Origin: Sipunculus nudus
Taxonomy: Eukaryota; Annelida; Sipuncula; Golfingiida; Sipunculidae
Length of the DNA stretch: 64,000 nucleotides
NCBI GenBank assembly: GCA_026874595.1
Contig: CM049312.1
Coordinates: 79,769,429 to 79,833,428 of the forward strand
Direction: 5' to 3'
The notes under the pieces are model-generated. The model made no database searches and had not been told where the DNA came from. It was given only the letters and a program-made list of their open reading frames with translations. Below, one piece after another: positions 34,151-45,171 of the stretch. The translations under genes were made by a program, and so were the position numbers. The number at the start of each line of letters is the position of its first letter. Position 1 is the first letter of the stretch.

Positions 34151-34196
<46 letters not shown>

Positions 34197-34412
34197 GGTA
34201 GTGTTACCCTCCGATGTAAAGTGCTCTATGGCCTACAGACTAGGCCAGAGCGGTATAACTCTGGAGAAAAACAACACTGTTAATTCACAACAGTCTGTTT
34301 CACGGGGTGCGACCCGATCTTCAGGTGAATGTGGTTAGAATCTAAACTGATGATCGGGTCGCACCCCGTGAAACAGACTGTTGTGAATTAACAGTGTTGT
34401 TTTTCTCCAGAG

Positions 34413-34464
<52 letters not shown>
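34150..34464. mobile_element. Fold-back of two hammerhead-bearing Penelope ends in (TA)n
   Basis: (TA)n at 34150-34193 is followed by the end sequence gaaggtagtgttaccctccg. Then come inverted arms 34255-34319 and 34352-34416, about 65 bp each with nearly perfect pairing and a 32-base spacer, and (TA)n to 34464. The left arm encodes a minus-strand hammerhead whose core reads CTGAAGA, a change expected to abolish cleavage. The right arm carries CTGATGA ... GTGAAT on the plus strand but lacks the ATTCAC half of stem I. The pair is therefore two truncated terminal repeats joined head to head. Confidence 0.85.
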
Positions 34465-34469
<5 letters not shown>

Positions 34470-34489
34470 CTAGCTGATAGACCCGGTAT

Positions 34490-34503
34490 ACCGGGCTTAT
34501 TAC
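34490..34503. repeat. 14-bp palindrome CCCGGTATACCGGG
   Basis: A perfect palindrome in 'actagctgatagacccggtataccgggcttattacc', immediately after (TA)n. The start actagctgatag resembles the 'actagctgacccgg' border seen next to simple repeats in many invertebrate genomes, so this may be a mobile-element edge. Confidence 0.55.
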
Positions 34504-34896
34504 CAGGGTTAAGGAGATTTATTAACGGAGATGTGAGATGTTGGCTCATTTTTTTTATTCTAAAAGTTAACAGAAAATATAGGTTTTCAGCGGGAAACTG
34601 TCTCCATAAGATATGTATAAACATTTTTGAACGACTGCAGAATAACTCACGCACCTCTCTGAGGCACAACACTTCTGTGAACAGAAAACGTTTCTAGGTA
34701 CAGCTGCTTGTAACTTAATTTTGCCACTTACTTTTAAATTACATGAATCCTTAACATCATACCGTCTGTCCGTATAAACTCATAACCTGGTGCATGGAGA
34801 TAGTGCGTGAATGATCCTGCAGCCGCTCCAATATTTTTAACATTTATTTTGTGATTCTGTCCTCGTGGCAAGAAATTTATAGCCCGGTATGTTTAC

Positions 34897-35201
34897 CTTG
34901 ATGACCTGGCCAGCGATGGTGTTGACGTTGCGAACCGGAATGAGACGCGGGGCATTCAGGTTTTCGATGATATTTGACTGGATTTTATCGGTGGACGTAC
35001 AAAGATTACAGGTTGATGTGAGTAACACATGAAAGACTTATTCAATGTACGTTGCAAGGAAACTCTTCCTGAAGAAAGTAACAGAAATATGCATACCTCG
35101 TAAGTAGCAGAAGCGGACCCAACGGGACTCCATGCAGAGGGTCCGTATTCATTTTCAATCGCCGCAATTTTTACTTCATCGTATCAGACAAATTTTGGGG
35201 C
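34897..35201 (-). CDS. Candidate tail exons of the lectin receptor (one with TGA)
   Basis: Two splice-bounded open segments on the lectin strand. Candidate exon 10 is 35201-35097 (acceptor ggtttcag, donor gag/gtatgc; 35 codons). Candidate exon 11 is 34977-34897 (acceptor aaatccag, donor aag/gtaaac; 27 codons). Both are phase 0 at both ends, which fits the phase-0 end of lectin exon 9. Exon 10 reads APKFV, then TGA, then YDEVKIAAIENEYGPSAWSP and ATYE, with tyrosine motifs YDEV and TYEV typical of a signalling tail; the segment also recalls an FN3 strand. Exon 11 reads ENLNAPRLIPVRNVNTIAG. Either the receptor ends after five codons of exon 10, or this copy has a nonsense change, or the exons belong to something else such as a mobile element. 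Confidence 0.35.
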
Positions 35202-35638
35202 CTGAAACCCCCGACACCACCCCAGCCCTGTTCCAGAAATTGGGACCTTGAATTAGGTTTTGTCAATAATCCTCCTGGGTTGAACTCTACATTTCATATA
35301 GCAAGAAACATGTGTTCTTCTCTTTTACTGACCAAGCTCGTCGGTCAAATCCCTCATTGAAAGCAAGAGTTATTCATATGAACAATAGTCCTTATAGTGT
35401 TAGAGGTTAAGTGACCACGATGCACGCATTCCGGTGATTGCCGAAGGCAGTTCGGCTGTGCTCGGTAAAAAACGGAATAATCACTCAAAATTATATGTAT
35501 ATTAAAAATTATTTATTTTTATATCGCCTATGTCACTGCGGGGATAATAACCTTTAAAATGATGTATGGCACAATATTGTACACAGCGCGGTTATAGAGA
35601 ACACTGCGAACAAACGTGAACCGAATTTCTTTTATAAG

Positions 35639-35640
<2 letters not shown>

Positions 35641-35698
<58 letters not shown>
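35641..35698. repeat. (TA)n microsatellite
   Basis: An uninterrupted TA run of 58 bases. Confidence 0.95.
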
Positions 35699-35699
<1 letters not shown>

Positions 35700-35759
35700 A
35701 GTTTATTAAGCTAAGAGGAAATGTCCATACTTACCGGTGATAATTAAACATTAAAATAT

Positions 35760-36870
35760 ATCCGCCGAACTAATAATGTGCACTTTATTGGTCTATATCA
35801 AAGATGCAGGACCCTCCGTGAACTAATTTGTGAATGGATGGGTAGTGTGACTTGATCTTCTGACCCCCAAAAACAAACAGATTCTTCCCCTATTGGTAGG
35901 TGAGCTACATGTGAAACATGGAAGGTTACTGAGGAAATGCTTGGTCTAAAATGCATTCACAGTCTTTCTAAAGTGGACCCGCTGCCCCTGACCTTGACCT
36001 CATGACCCCGAAATCAAAAGGGTTCTTACTTTTGGTTGGCCATATATTAATCAAGTTTGATATCCACTTGTTAATATAAACTGGAGTTATCATTTGGAAA
36101 CAAATATGTGGACAGATGGCCCTTTGACCTTGACCTTTGACCCCAATTTAACAAAGTATCTTCCACTATTGATAGGTAAGCGAAACGTGGAAGATGGGAG
36201 GTTTTAGATGTAAAGACCTTTGATCTCATGACCCCAAAATCAGAAGGATTCTTATTTAAGCTGTGGGCTATATATTAGTCACGTTTGATATCCATATGTC
36301 AGTCCAACCTGGAGTTATCATTTGGAAATCAATATGTGAACAGATTACACCTTGACCTTTGACCTTATGACCCAAAAATAAAATGAGTTCTTACTGTTTT
36401 GGTGGACCTTATATATATAAAGTTTGACACCAATATGTTAATCCAAAATGGGGTTATCATTCAGAAACATACATGTGGACAGATGACCACTTTAACCTTG
36501 AAAATTCACCTTATGACCCAAAAATCAATCAGGTTAATCTGCTATTTGCAGGTCACCTATTTGTGTTAGATGGAAGGGTTGGGAAGGAAGGTTTGGCTTA
36601 AAATGCATCCAAAATCTTTATAAATAAGTGGGTCCTGTTAGCTTGCCCTTCACAATCATGACCCAAAAATCAATAGAGTTTTTGCTTTAAAGGTGGGCCA
36701 TATATATTTCAAGTTTGAATCGATATGTCATACCAGAATGGCGCGTGATCGTCAAGAAACAAATTTGATGGAGTTAGTGAAAGACGAAGAGACGGACGGA
36801 CAGGGTGATTATCACAGGGCATCCGCTTATTTAAGCGTGGCCCTTATAATACACAAGGTTTCAGGACTAG
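35760..36870. repeat. 'gaccttgacctttgacc' interspersed repeat, tandem units
   Basis: Repeated words 'gaccttgacctcatgaccc-aaatcaa', 'ggttcttact', 'ttggtggccatatat', 'caagtttgatatccatatgt' and 'ggagttatcatttggaaacaa-atgtggacagat' occur about four times at roughly 230-240-bp spacing (near 35990, 36130, 36350 and 36490). The end is at 36780-36860 (agacggacggacagggtgattat). This is the common marine-mollusc repeat; related pieces are at 48725 and 49525. The 66-codon frame at 36693 is part of it. Confidence 0.7.
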
Positions 36871-36899
36871 ATGAAACCCAATTGCAAATCTGATGGTAT

Positions 36900-37405
36900 C
36901 AATAAAATTTGACAGTCTAAAAATAGAGGAAATAAAATAGTTAAAAAATAGAAAAAAATAAAGGTGGCGCCACCAGTCTTCAGGTACTGATGAAACCAGT
37001 CATAATATATAAACACAACCGGTTTCAGGACACTAGATGAAACCCCAATCGAGAATCTGACATAACTGCTGTCATCTGACGGTCTCAACTACAGAAAAGA
37101 ATCGTAAAATTAGAAAGAATGCAAGTGGCTTCACCAGGTTTCAGGAACTGACAAAACTGGTCATGATCAATATTGAAGGCAGGATTCAAGACAATCCTGC
37201 ATTAAATATCAAGATACTGGAGGTTTTGTATCAGGTTCCCTTGGAGATTTTTTATTGCCCTCTCTGGATGTTTTATTACAGGTTTCTCGGTCCGACGGTT
37301 TAAAAACGTGCCAGTTTAACAGACGGACCGACCCAAGGACGTACGGACAGCCAACGGACAAAGGACAATCGCAATAGCTGAGTTGACTTAAAGTCAGCTG
37401 AGCAA
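36900..37405. mobile_element. HINE-like element tail abutting lectin exon 9
   Basis: Core words ggtggcgccaccagtcttcagg (36964) and gtggcttcaccaggtttcagg (37124) lead to a tail: cagacggaccgacccaagg ... aaaggacaatcgcaatagctgagttgacttaaaGTCAGCTGAGCaaaaaa ending at about 37409. The lectin exon 9 donor is at 37416-37417, so the element ends within ten bases of a splice site. Confidence 0.7.
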
Positions 37406-37417
37406 AAAAGGACTTAC

Positions 37418-40400
37418 CTCTCCTTCGGGACCTTGTACAGTTAACTCTAAAACAAATCAATGAGAATTAAACTGATTAACTATTTAAATGATAAAACAGT
37501 TGTTGTATCATTCAAGTGCATTATGCGCGTGTGCTGAATTGGGGCATTTTTTTTTGTAAAAAAAAAAAAAAAAAAAACTACAACTGCTATCTATTTAAGA
37601 TTATTTTAAAACTGATATTGAGATATAAGCTAATATAATATTATTTTTTTAAAACTGATCTTGAGCTATTAGCTATCATAATATTAAATATTACACTTGT
37701 CGAAGGATGTCTCATAGAAGTCCTTATAATCAAACGAAATAGAGTTTTCGTGATATCCTTTATGGAATTCGACGCCTATAATTATACATTTCTTACAAAA
37801 TAGATCTGATACAAGTGCGTACACAATTATAGCACCGTACTGTAAAGATATATGTCCAATGGTAGTTAAAATTTACCAGGCACTGATGTTAAAATAGAAA
37901 CTTACTTGACTGCAAGGAGACATATGCTTGTTTTGAGCGGTAAAGGTATAGCAGGATCCCAAGACATGCCGACAAGATGACGATCACTACAGAGAATGAT
38001 GTGATCAAAGCCAAGGGACACTTGCAAGATCCTATAAGGAAACGGATCACAAAATCTAGTAGAAATTGTACTAGAATGTAACAGCTTTAAAGTCAATCTT
38101 TCTGTAATAGATTAATAACCCTCGAGCCACCCAGTAGGGTCATTTATGACCCAAGCCATGTATTTATATGTGCCGTTTCGATAGTTTTAGCCCCCGAAAT
38201 GTTTCCTACCAAGAATTTGTCAATTTAGTCCTTCATTAACTTTTCATAATTTCTTTACGGGGATTTGGTTATTGGTGTAGAAAATATTTTGAAACGTTAT
38301 ATGGAATCAGTTTCGACCCCAGAAAAGATATGCGTTTCCTTTAACATTATAGACTCTGATTTTGCTGTAATTTTTCAGGTATTATCCTCCTATGGCAAAG
38401 TTTTCCACTGAACCATGACAAAGAGACCTGGGCTTAGCAAATTTTACTGCTTTTCAGGAATCCATCGAGCAAACCCAGTAAATACGATGTGACAACGTCC
38501 AGTCAGTGTTTTAAATGTCTGTTACACCAGCGAGAGAAGACGTGATTCAGTTGATGGCACTAGAAACTAAGAGAGAAGAAAAGCAAATCTTCGTGACTTG
38601 AATGAAAGTCAGCATCAGAACCAAATAAAAGCTTAGGAATCGGTTGATTATTCCTAGATATAAACAATTATTTATAAGATTTTATTTGTTGCAGGAAATC
38701 TACCATTAACCACAACGTCCTTCTGGGCTTAAACAGATGGATAACCCGTTTTCTCAATAACAATGTCCGGAATATCCAGAAGCTTCCGATATATCCTGGG
38801 GAATATGATGATTGAAGGCCAGTTTTAACACTGTAGCACACAAGCAAACCTTTGGAAAACTTGCTGCATTTAGAGACATGTAAACCATGTTTAAGGGAAG
38901 TGGTACCCATATACCTAAATCCTATACCTATTTCCAAAGTTCAGATCTCTATGCAGATGATCAAATTGGTAGCGTTTAGAGGCAAATAGCTTTTGCAAGT
39001 TTGCCTCCCGACTGAACCCCATGAGTCTAGCAAATATATCTAAGCTGTGATGGAGGGACATTTTCCCCTTTGAATGGAGACTTTAGAGAACCTTGTTCAT
39101 AGATATTTTGGTGGTTATATAATATTAGGAAACTGTAATAATTAATTCAATCATACGAACCCCAACTATTATTTCTGTCCAAGTCTTATTTCAGCAAACA
39201 CAGTTAGGTTTTCAAGGAATAAAACAGGGAATGATAGTCCAATTAAATGAAATTGTGTTCGTACACAATTTGTACAGTTGTGCTTGTGTATTTTGTATTC
39301 CGTTTTGCTTATAAATAGAGAACACCGATAATAACTGTCATTAGAACACTTAAGAATGTCTATTATAATGAATGGTGGACGATAAGGTAGGATCATCACA
39401 AAAAGATTCGTTAATAATGCTATTTATGTGAACATGTTAATCGGGCCTTAAATGATTTTTCAAAAGGCAGGTAAATGGGCACCTTAAATGTTGGTTATCT
39501 TTTCATACGCTGATTAGATATAATGTACAATGATGTAACAACATTTATTATCAATAATATACACCTAACAAGACCTTTCAAGCCAGAACGAGGAGTCACA
39601 CAGTGGTGTCTGCTGTCCCCTTTTCTTTTTGTCCTCGCAGTAGAACTTTTCTCTGTATATGTACGAAACAAACCAAATACACAAGGTATTACAGCAGGAG
39701 ACACGGACATTAAAATATCACAATTTGCGGACGATACCACCTGCTTTTTAAAAGATGTAAAATCAGGAAATAGACTATTATCTTCACTACAAAAGTTTCG
39801 TATGTGCTCTGGGGTGAAAATCAATTTGGGAAAAACCAAGGCAAGATGGTAAGGTAACAGACTGGGCAAGGAAGATAGTGATCTCCCAGTGAAATGGTGC
39901 GCAGGAGGTTTTAAAGTTCTTGGAATCACATTAGGTGCAACAGACGATCTATCTTTAAAACTGATATGGTTAAAACGATACTTACGCACTCACCCTGGAG
40001 GGCGGAAAGTTATTATTGAATATTTTTTTTCTATAAGTTGAAAGATTAAGCACTCCCCTTCTAGGGAAGATGTAACTAAAGAAATGTTATGGTTCAATCT
40101 CCATATACATATAAACGGTACATCAGTATTATTCACACATTAATATAAGGCTGGAATTAAAACACTGGGGATATCTTAGATGAAAATGGTGTTTTTTGTT
40201 CAAAGTAATGAAAGAAACATTCGGTAGAGGAATGGCCTTACATATTTCAGTTACCCTATACATGAACCCAAAATGTAAGACTACAAGACTTTCAATATAG
40301 ATTAATACACAGGATAGTTTCACATGACAGATGACTTTATAAAATGAAAATTGTAATTTCTCCTGTGTGCAAACATTGTCATGAAGAAGAAAAAACCCTG

Positions 40401-43400
40401 ATACACAAATATTATAAATGTAGAGATGTTCACAATGATATGGAGGATTTTAACAGTTGGTTGAATGGTATATTCAAGGTAAATATAAGACTTCAGAAAC
40501 TGACATATTTTTTCAAAAGTATAATGACATATCGGAAATAAATTTGAATTATTGTCTCTTAATGGGACCGTTCTTCATTTACAATAACTGGTACAAAGAG
40601 AAACCTGTTTTATAAATATTATTCAAATGATTTTTAAGAACTTGCTTTGATTTTGAGCACTACAATCACTCAGAGCAGAGTGTATGGACAAAATGAAGAT
40701 TTGCTCTTTCAGATAATTTATTGGTATAAAATCGACCTGCATTCCCTCCATAATGATGTGACGTGCATAGGACAATATATATGTATAAGTATATTAAGTA
40801 TTCATATGTATTTTTGCGTGTATGTGTGTGTATACATCTTTTACATGTTGCCAATATTGAACATGTGTGGTAACGCTGAGGTGTTCTACATCTATGTCTC
40901 TGTCTATACATGCATGCAAACAAAGGAGAACAGCTGTGTACAGAGCTGCTACCTGAAAAGTATTCTACAATTATCAATATTACTCTACCATTGTTATAAT
41001 GATCTGAGAAAACAACACTTATGATACATTGATATTATGTTTCAACAAGAATAGGGTTGTTTATATAATCGGTATGTAAATGAAATGAAGATCGCTGTCA
41101 TATTAATGGCATAAACAGGTGCTTGGAATTCGTAGAAGAACATGTGAATTATTACTTGTGCATTCATTTTATTAATCTTTGTCAATTTTCTTTTGTGAGA
41201 AAGCAATTATATTCTGAGACGATTGGTTAAAAAAAGATCCTAACTTATTTATAACTAATAATATTGACAGAAACGGTGAACGGCAGGATTTTTTATAAAT
41301 AGTAACAGTGAGGTATTGTGCGAACCATGACGCATCTCAAAACAATGCATTTGAGAATTAAATGTGAATCCAGCATGTTGGGTACCTGGAAGCACCAATT
41401 ATAAGGGTTACATATAGAATACTCAAGGTTCCCCAAAGAACCCCCGGAGAGGGTTCCACGAAGAACCCTGACTGGAGGGTTCTAAATGGAATCTCCACGG
41501 GTTCAGCACTGACTCAACTCTAAAGAACCGGTGAGGGTTTTACATGTAACCCTGTTTTCGTAGAGTGCATTTACAATAAATGAAATTTAGGTGAGAAGGA
41601 AAAGCTGTCCGTCTTACCTGAATGGACAGATGCAGTCACGGTATCTGCTTCTGAGAAACATAATAATGAGCTATTAGCACATCTATCTATATATCTATCT
41701 CTATCTAAGTCATATTGGTTATATAAATTATAAAGTTAAATATAAGTCACGATCAAAATTGTGCCATACTCTGGAATTATATCTTAACTATGCTAAAAAT
41801 AACAATAACAATTAGCACACACACGCAAACACACATACTATATATATGTGTATCTATCTATCTCTCCAGGTCATATTGGTTATATAAATTATAAAGTTTA
41901 ATATAAGTCACGATCAAGATTTGGGCCATTTTCTGGAATTATATCTCACCTGTGGTAACATAATCTCTTTCGCTGTTGTGTGAATGCTCGGTCGTGTAAA
42001 GAGTCGTCTCACTTGGCACTTAAAGTAAACATTAAACGTATAAGTTTCGGTTACCAAAATATAGAGTAACAGGAAATGTGCAAGGAAAATAAGTATTTAA
42101 TACCTTTTTGGCAGGCGAAGGGATATTTTTGGTCACAGCCCGATGAACACAAATAGTACCCTTTATAAAAACTTTGAAGCACCGCACATCTCTTCCCCGG
42201 GTCAGACTCCGGCTGGTCATCGTACCAGAAAGAGCGATAAAGTATGGGTTTTCCTGAAATCGAACATTTGAGACATTTATATTATTTCAAGATAACAATA
42301 GGAACAGTAGTAGATATAACATCGGGCTTTAAAAACACGGAAAAGCATATTTTTTAAGAAGGACAGGTTTATACCAGGATTATTTGAATATCAACATTCC
42401 TCCGTAACTCACTTGTTCCTCTTTTGTCAATGAACCAATCGCTGTGTCTCACACCAAGCCAAAAGCTGTCACACGAACGGATACCGAGTGTACCTATAGC
42501 TTGCCTGATTTGCTCTGCTGAATCTGTACTTTCGACAAACTCTAAGTATCCGTTCATGTTCCGACATAGATTCCTTGCACCAAACCAGTTCCCCGCATCA
42601 CATCCGATTATATAACAGCCTCCATTTTCTTTCAGACAGCTGTAAGACGTCACGGATATCGGACATAGGTTGCACTCTGAAAATTAAAGAGGTAATGAAG
42701 AAATAAATTATTATGCATTTATAGTGCTGAATGACAGTTACCGGGTTAATATTTAAAGAAGTATCAAGCAACAATATACATCGAGAAGTAAGTAACGTTA
42801 TTATAGACGCCCTTCTAGAATAGAATATATTAATAAATATAGTTTATTATATATACATGTATATATAATTAATTAATTATATAAATGTGATAGTTTATTA
42901 TCGATGTGTAGGTAAAGATAGACTAGCTAGACTAGATAGACTAACTTATATCTTGTTATTGTTTATTTGTAGCGAACATATTTGTCACGGTCTCACTAAT
43001 ATGTCGTTTCAACGTTTCTTTTAAAGGTGTGCAGATGTTGAGTCATCCGACCCATGATACTATGTAAGATTGGAACACATTTATTTGCAGACAAAAAGAA
43101 CTGATGATGGATATATGATTCTATAGCCATTTAAATTAAGGGTATTAACAGGTATTTATTCATGTCATTCAGCTTACTTGTGCGACAAACATATCCTTTG
43201 CCTTTGGACTCGCAGTTGTCCACCTCCAGGTTTCCTGTTCGCCTGTCAATTACCGCGCATTCCGTAAGCTGACCATTGCTCCTCCAATTATAACTCTTAA
43301 AGTGCGCTATGTAACAGAAAATTAAATGAAAACTCTTTTGAAGTAACCAACTCATATGAAAGGCCGGCAAGTAATGAAGGTAGTAATCATTCATGGTAAT

Positions 43401-44828
43401 GTTGTTTTGATCTTTCTTGTGAGTTTCAATTCCAAATTCAAATCTTTCTCATATAAATTAAGATATTTTTTGTTCCGTCTGATGGGAGCAAGTAGGTAAC
43501 TCTGGAGATGAAGTCTTCATGCATATGTTCCAGATCACGAGTGGGTTGTACGAAATGATCTCGGATGACGCCAAAGCATTACTCACGCTACCACCTATCA
43601 AACTGTCTTGACATTCATGACATTTCAGATTGACCTAACACTATATGGAATGTCTTGGGAAAGTCATGCCAGGTTGTATTCACTCCATGTCACCCATTTG
43701 TAGGTTATCAACTCATTTGTATTTACAATTAAAAGCCACAATAAGACAGCTGACACTGGCCAAGTTGACGGTGAACCTTCTATTATCCATAGAGTTATCA
43801 CTTCCTGGAGTCAAATTTCTATGCTGCTTGGCACCTTTGCATACCAACAAGTTTCTGTTTCGTTAACATTTTCCCAGTGTAGAAATGTCATGGGGAAAGT
43901 ATTTTGGGATTATATTGACACCAGTTCATCCATTTGTAGTTTTGATAAACTCATTTGTATTTACAATTCAAAGTCACATATAGACAAGTGACATAGGCCA
44001 AGTTGACAGTTCACCTTCTATGCTCCATGGAGTCACTACTTCGAATTTCTATGCTCCTTGGCACATTTGCATACGTACAGTTTTCTGTTTCGTTTACATT
44101 TTCCCAGTTCCCGAGGTCTTCTTTGATCACCGGCATCCACATGTCTGTCAGGTTGTTTTCTCTCATCAAAGACACGGACTTTTCGTACAATATATCTATA
44201 TCCTCAATCAAGGAATGATTGTGCATTATGTCACAAAATGTTTTAGCGGTGGTGTAATTGTGCTGATGAATAATGCCATTCTTGGACCGAGCAAGAATGA
44301 GTTCACTTTCAAAAGCATCCGCTGTTTAAAAGAAATAAAAACTATAAAATAAAAAAAATGAAATTAATTAGTTATTGCTATGAAAATAACATCTCCTATG
44401 ATCAATTTCTACTAGTTGCACTAGCCCAGGTTTCCCCCGAATTTCATTTATCAAAAGCTCTATATATTAAAACATGGTTATCATTATGCCAACCCATAAT
44501 ACAAAAGAAATATTATAAATATCATATATCTTGCTACAGAATGCATTCTTGAAAAGAAAATTATCATCGCCCATGAACCAATCACGCACAATGTTTATGA
44601 TCAAACATTTGTTTCTTTCAGACACGTCTGATGTTTTTTTACATCATCAGGCTATAATCTCTTAAATCTAATTTTATGTCACAAAAATACATACAATAAA
44701 TTATGAGTAAAATAAATTTTGCAACAAAAAGTCTCACCTGCAACATTAATTGAAGAAAGGCATATGAGTATGAACAGAATAGTCAGCGGAGACATAAAGT
44801 AGAACATGTTATGACACTTTAGTGTCAT
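37418..44828 (-). CDS. C-type lectin receptor: two CTLDs, linker, TM, tail
   Basis: Exons placed by splice sites and phase: 1, 44828-44738 (with 5' leader from 44878; ATG 44828 or in-frame ATG 44807); 2, 44321-44079; 3, 43306-43178; 4, 42676-42413; 5, 42253-42104; 6, 42018-41950; 7, 41650-41618; 8, 38031-37906; 9, 37446-37418. Every intron between them is phase 1. Exon 1 is a signal peptide (PLTILFILICLSS). Exons 2-3 form CTLD1 (TAKTFC, WMPV, CAVI, DNC, GYVC). Exons 4-5 form CTLD2 (CYIIGC, NWFGARNLC, FWLG, WYDDQPE, CAVL, PFACQ). CTLD2 has QPE in place of the usual EPN/QPD and no WND, so calcium-dependent sugar binding is uncertain. Exons 6-7 are a Ser/Thr-rich stalk, and exon 8 is the membrane helix (LITSFSVVIVILSACLGILLYL) followed by YRSKQAYVSL, a YxxL motif. 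Exon 9 ends phase 0; further exons may lie at 34.9-35.2 kb. Confidence 0.88.
39523..40760 (+). pseudogene. Non-LTR retrotransposon (LINE) fragment, RT C-terminal half
   Basis: 39523-39852 encodes part of a LINE reverse transcriptase: RGVTQWCLLSPFLFVLAVEL, which corresponds to the usual RGxxQGCPLSP motif with the Gly replaced by Trp, then ISQFADDTTCFL with the catalytic ADD, and GVKINLGKTKA. Beyond a frame break the words NRLGKEDSDLPVKW and GGFKVLGITLGA (39853-39960) continue it. 40344-40541 holds the C-terminal zinc-knuckle-like CKHCHEEEKTLIHKYYKC. The order suggests an L1/Tx1-related clade, but the assignment is tentative. It is 5'-truncated and frameshifted, lies inside lectin intron 7 in antisense, and is dead. 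Confidence 0.8.
41404..41553. mobile_element. ~150-bp MITE rich in gggttc/gaaccc
   Basis: AGGGTTACAT at 41404-41413 is inverted at 41544-41553 (ATGTAACCCT). Between them are alternating gggttc and gaaccc words (aagaacccccgg, gagggttccacg, aagaaccctg, ggagggttcta) able to form a long hairpin. It lies about 65 bases from the lectin exon 7 donor, in intron 7. Confidence 0.65.
41687..41957. repeat. Direct duplication covering the exon 6 splice donor
   Basis: catattggttatataaattataaagtt-aatataagtcacgatcaa...tctggaattatatct occurs at 41711-41790 and again at 41872-41946, offset 161 bases, both preceded by (ATCT)n. The second copy runs into the functional donor of exon 6 (cacctg on the plus strand); the first reads ttaact at that place and has lost it. 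Confidence 0.8.
43640..44110. repeat. Direct duplication covering the 3' end of lectin exon 2
   Basis: Copy B (43878-44110) contains the last 30-odd bases of exon 2 and its donor. Copy A (43640-43872) repeats it at an offset of about 238 bases: caagttgacggtgaaccttctat, aaatttctatgctgcttggcacctttgcata, tttctgtttcgttaacattttcccag. In copy A the donor GTACGT is altered and the coding end is a decayed remnant, so it is probably not used. Confidence 0.8.
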
Positions 44829-44878
44829 CCTGATTGAACCACTTCAACCGCGCGTCTTGCAAATTTTCCAGTTCATCC
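44738..44878 (-). other. Lectin leader exon with upstream ORF
   Basis: The exon opens after an acceptor (ctttctttcag) at 44879-44881, so a further non-coding first exon should lie upstream. An out-of-frame ATG at about 44875 starts a 10-codon ORF ending in TGA before the lectin ATG. The first in-frame ATG at 44828 has A at -3; a second ATG at 44807 gives a better-formed signal peptide. The donor is gcag/gtgaga. Confidence 0.65.
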
Positions 44879-45171
44879 CTGAAAGAAAGAGTTTATTTTA
44901 TTAATATAATTATTAACTGCCAGTTGGCAGGATTTAAGCCATTTTGTTTCGCCTTATTGAGTTTTATATGTCTATGAAGAGAAGGAAATGCATAAGATAC
45001 AAAATGTATGTTCCCAATATTGTTCAAACCTGTCGAGCTTTGTGAACTGGAACATGACAACCCTTCATCCAAATTGCAGCACATAATACTTGGTAGGTAT
45101 ATAAGTAACACCGACACATTTCGCTCGACATTGAAAGACACTATCGTTGGGTTTAATGACAAAGAGACCAA
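44879..45171. other. Upstream of the lectin leader exon
   Basis: AT-rich sequence; any non-coding first exon and promoter of the lectin gene should lie here or beyond, but no TATA box or initiator stands out. Confidence 0.3.

Larger units (their letters stand above)
38032..41617. other. Lectin intron 7, largest intron, with inserted elements
   Basis: 3.6 kb between the stalk exon and the membrane exon. It holds a LINE fragment (39523-40760, opposite strand) and a small MITE (41404-41553). 38100-39500 shows no recognised feature; frames there lack domains. Confidence 0.65.

Noticed and set aside
39495-39989. 164-codon minus-strand frame
   Set aside because: Antisense shadow of the LINE reverse transcriptase fragment on the plus strand.
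42032-42220. 62-codon frame at lectin exon 5
   Set aside because: Wrong frame; the CTLD reading with phase-1 splice sites (42253-42104) explains the sequence. The frames at 37902-38096 and 44003-44352 are likewise shadows.
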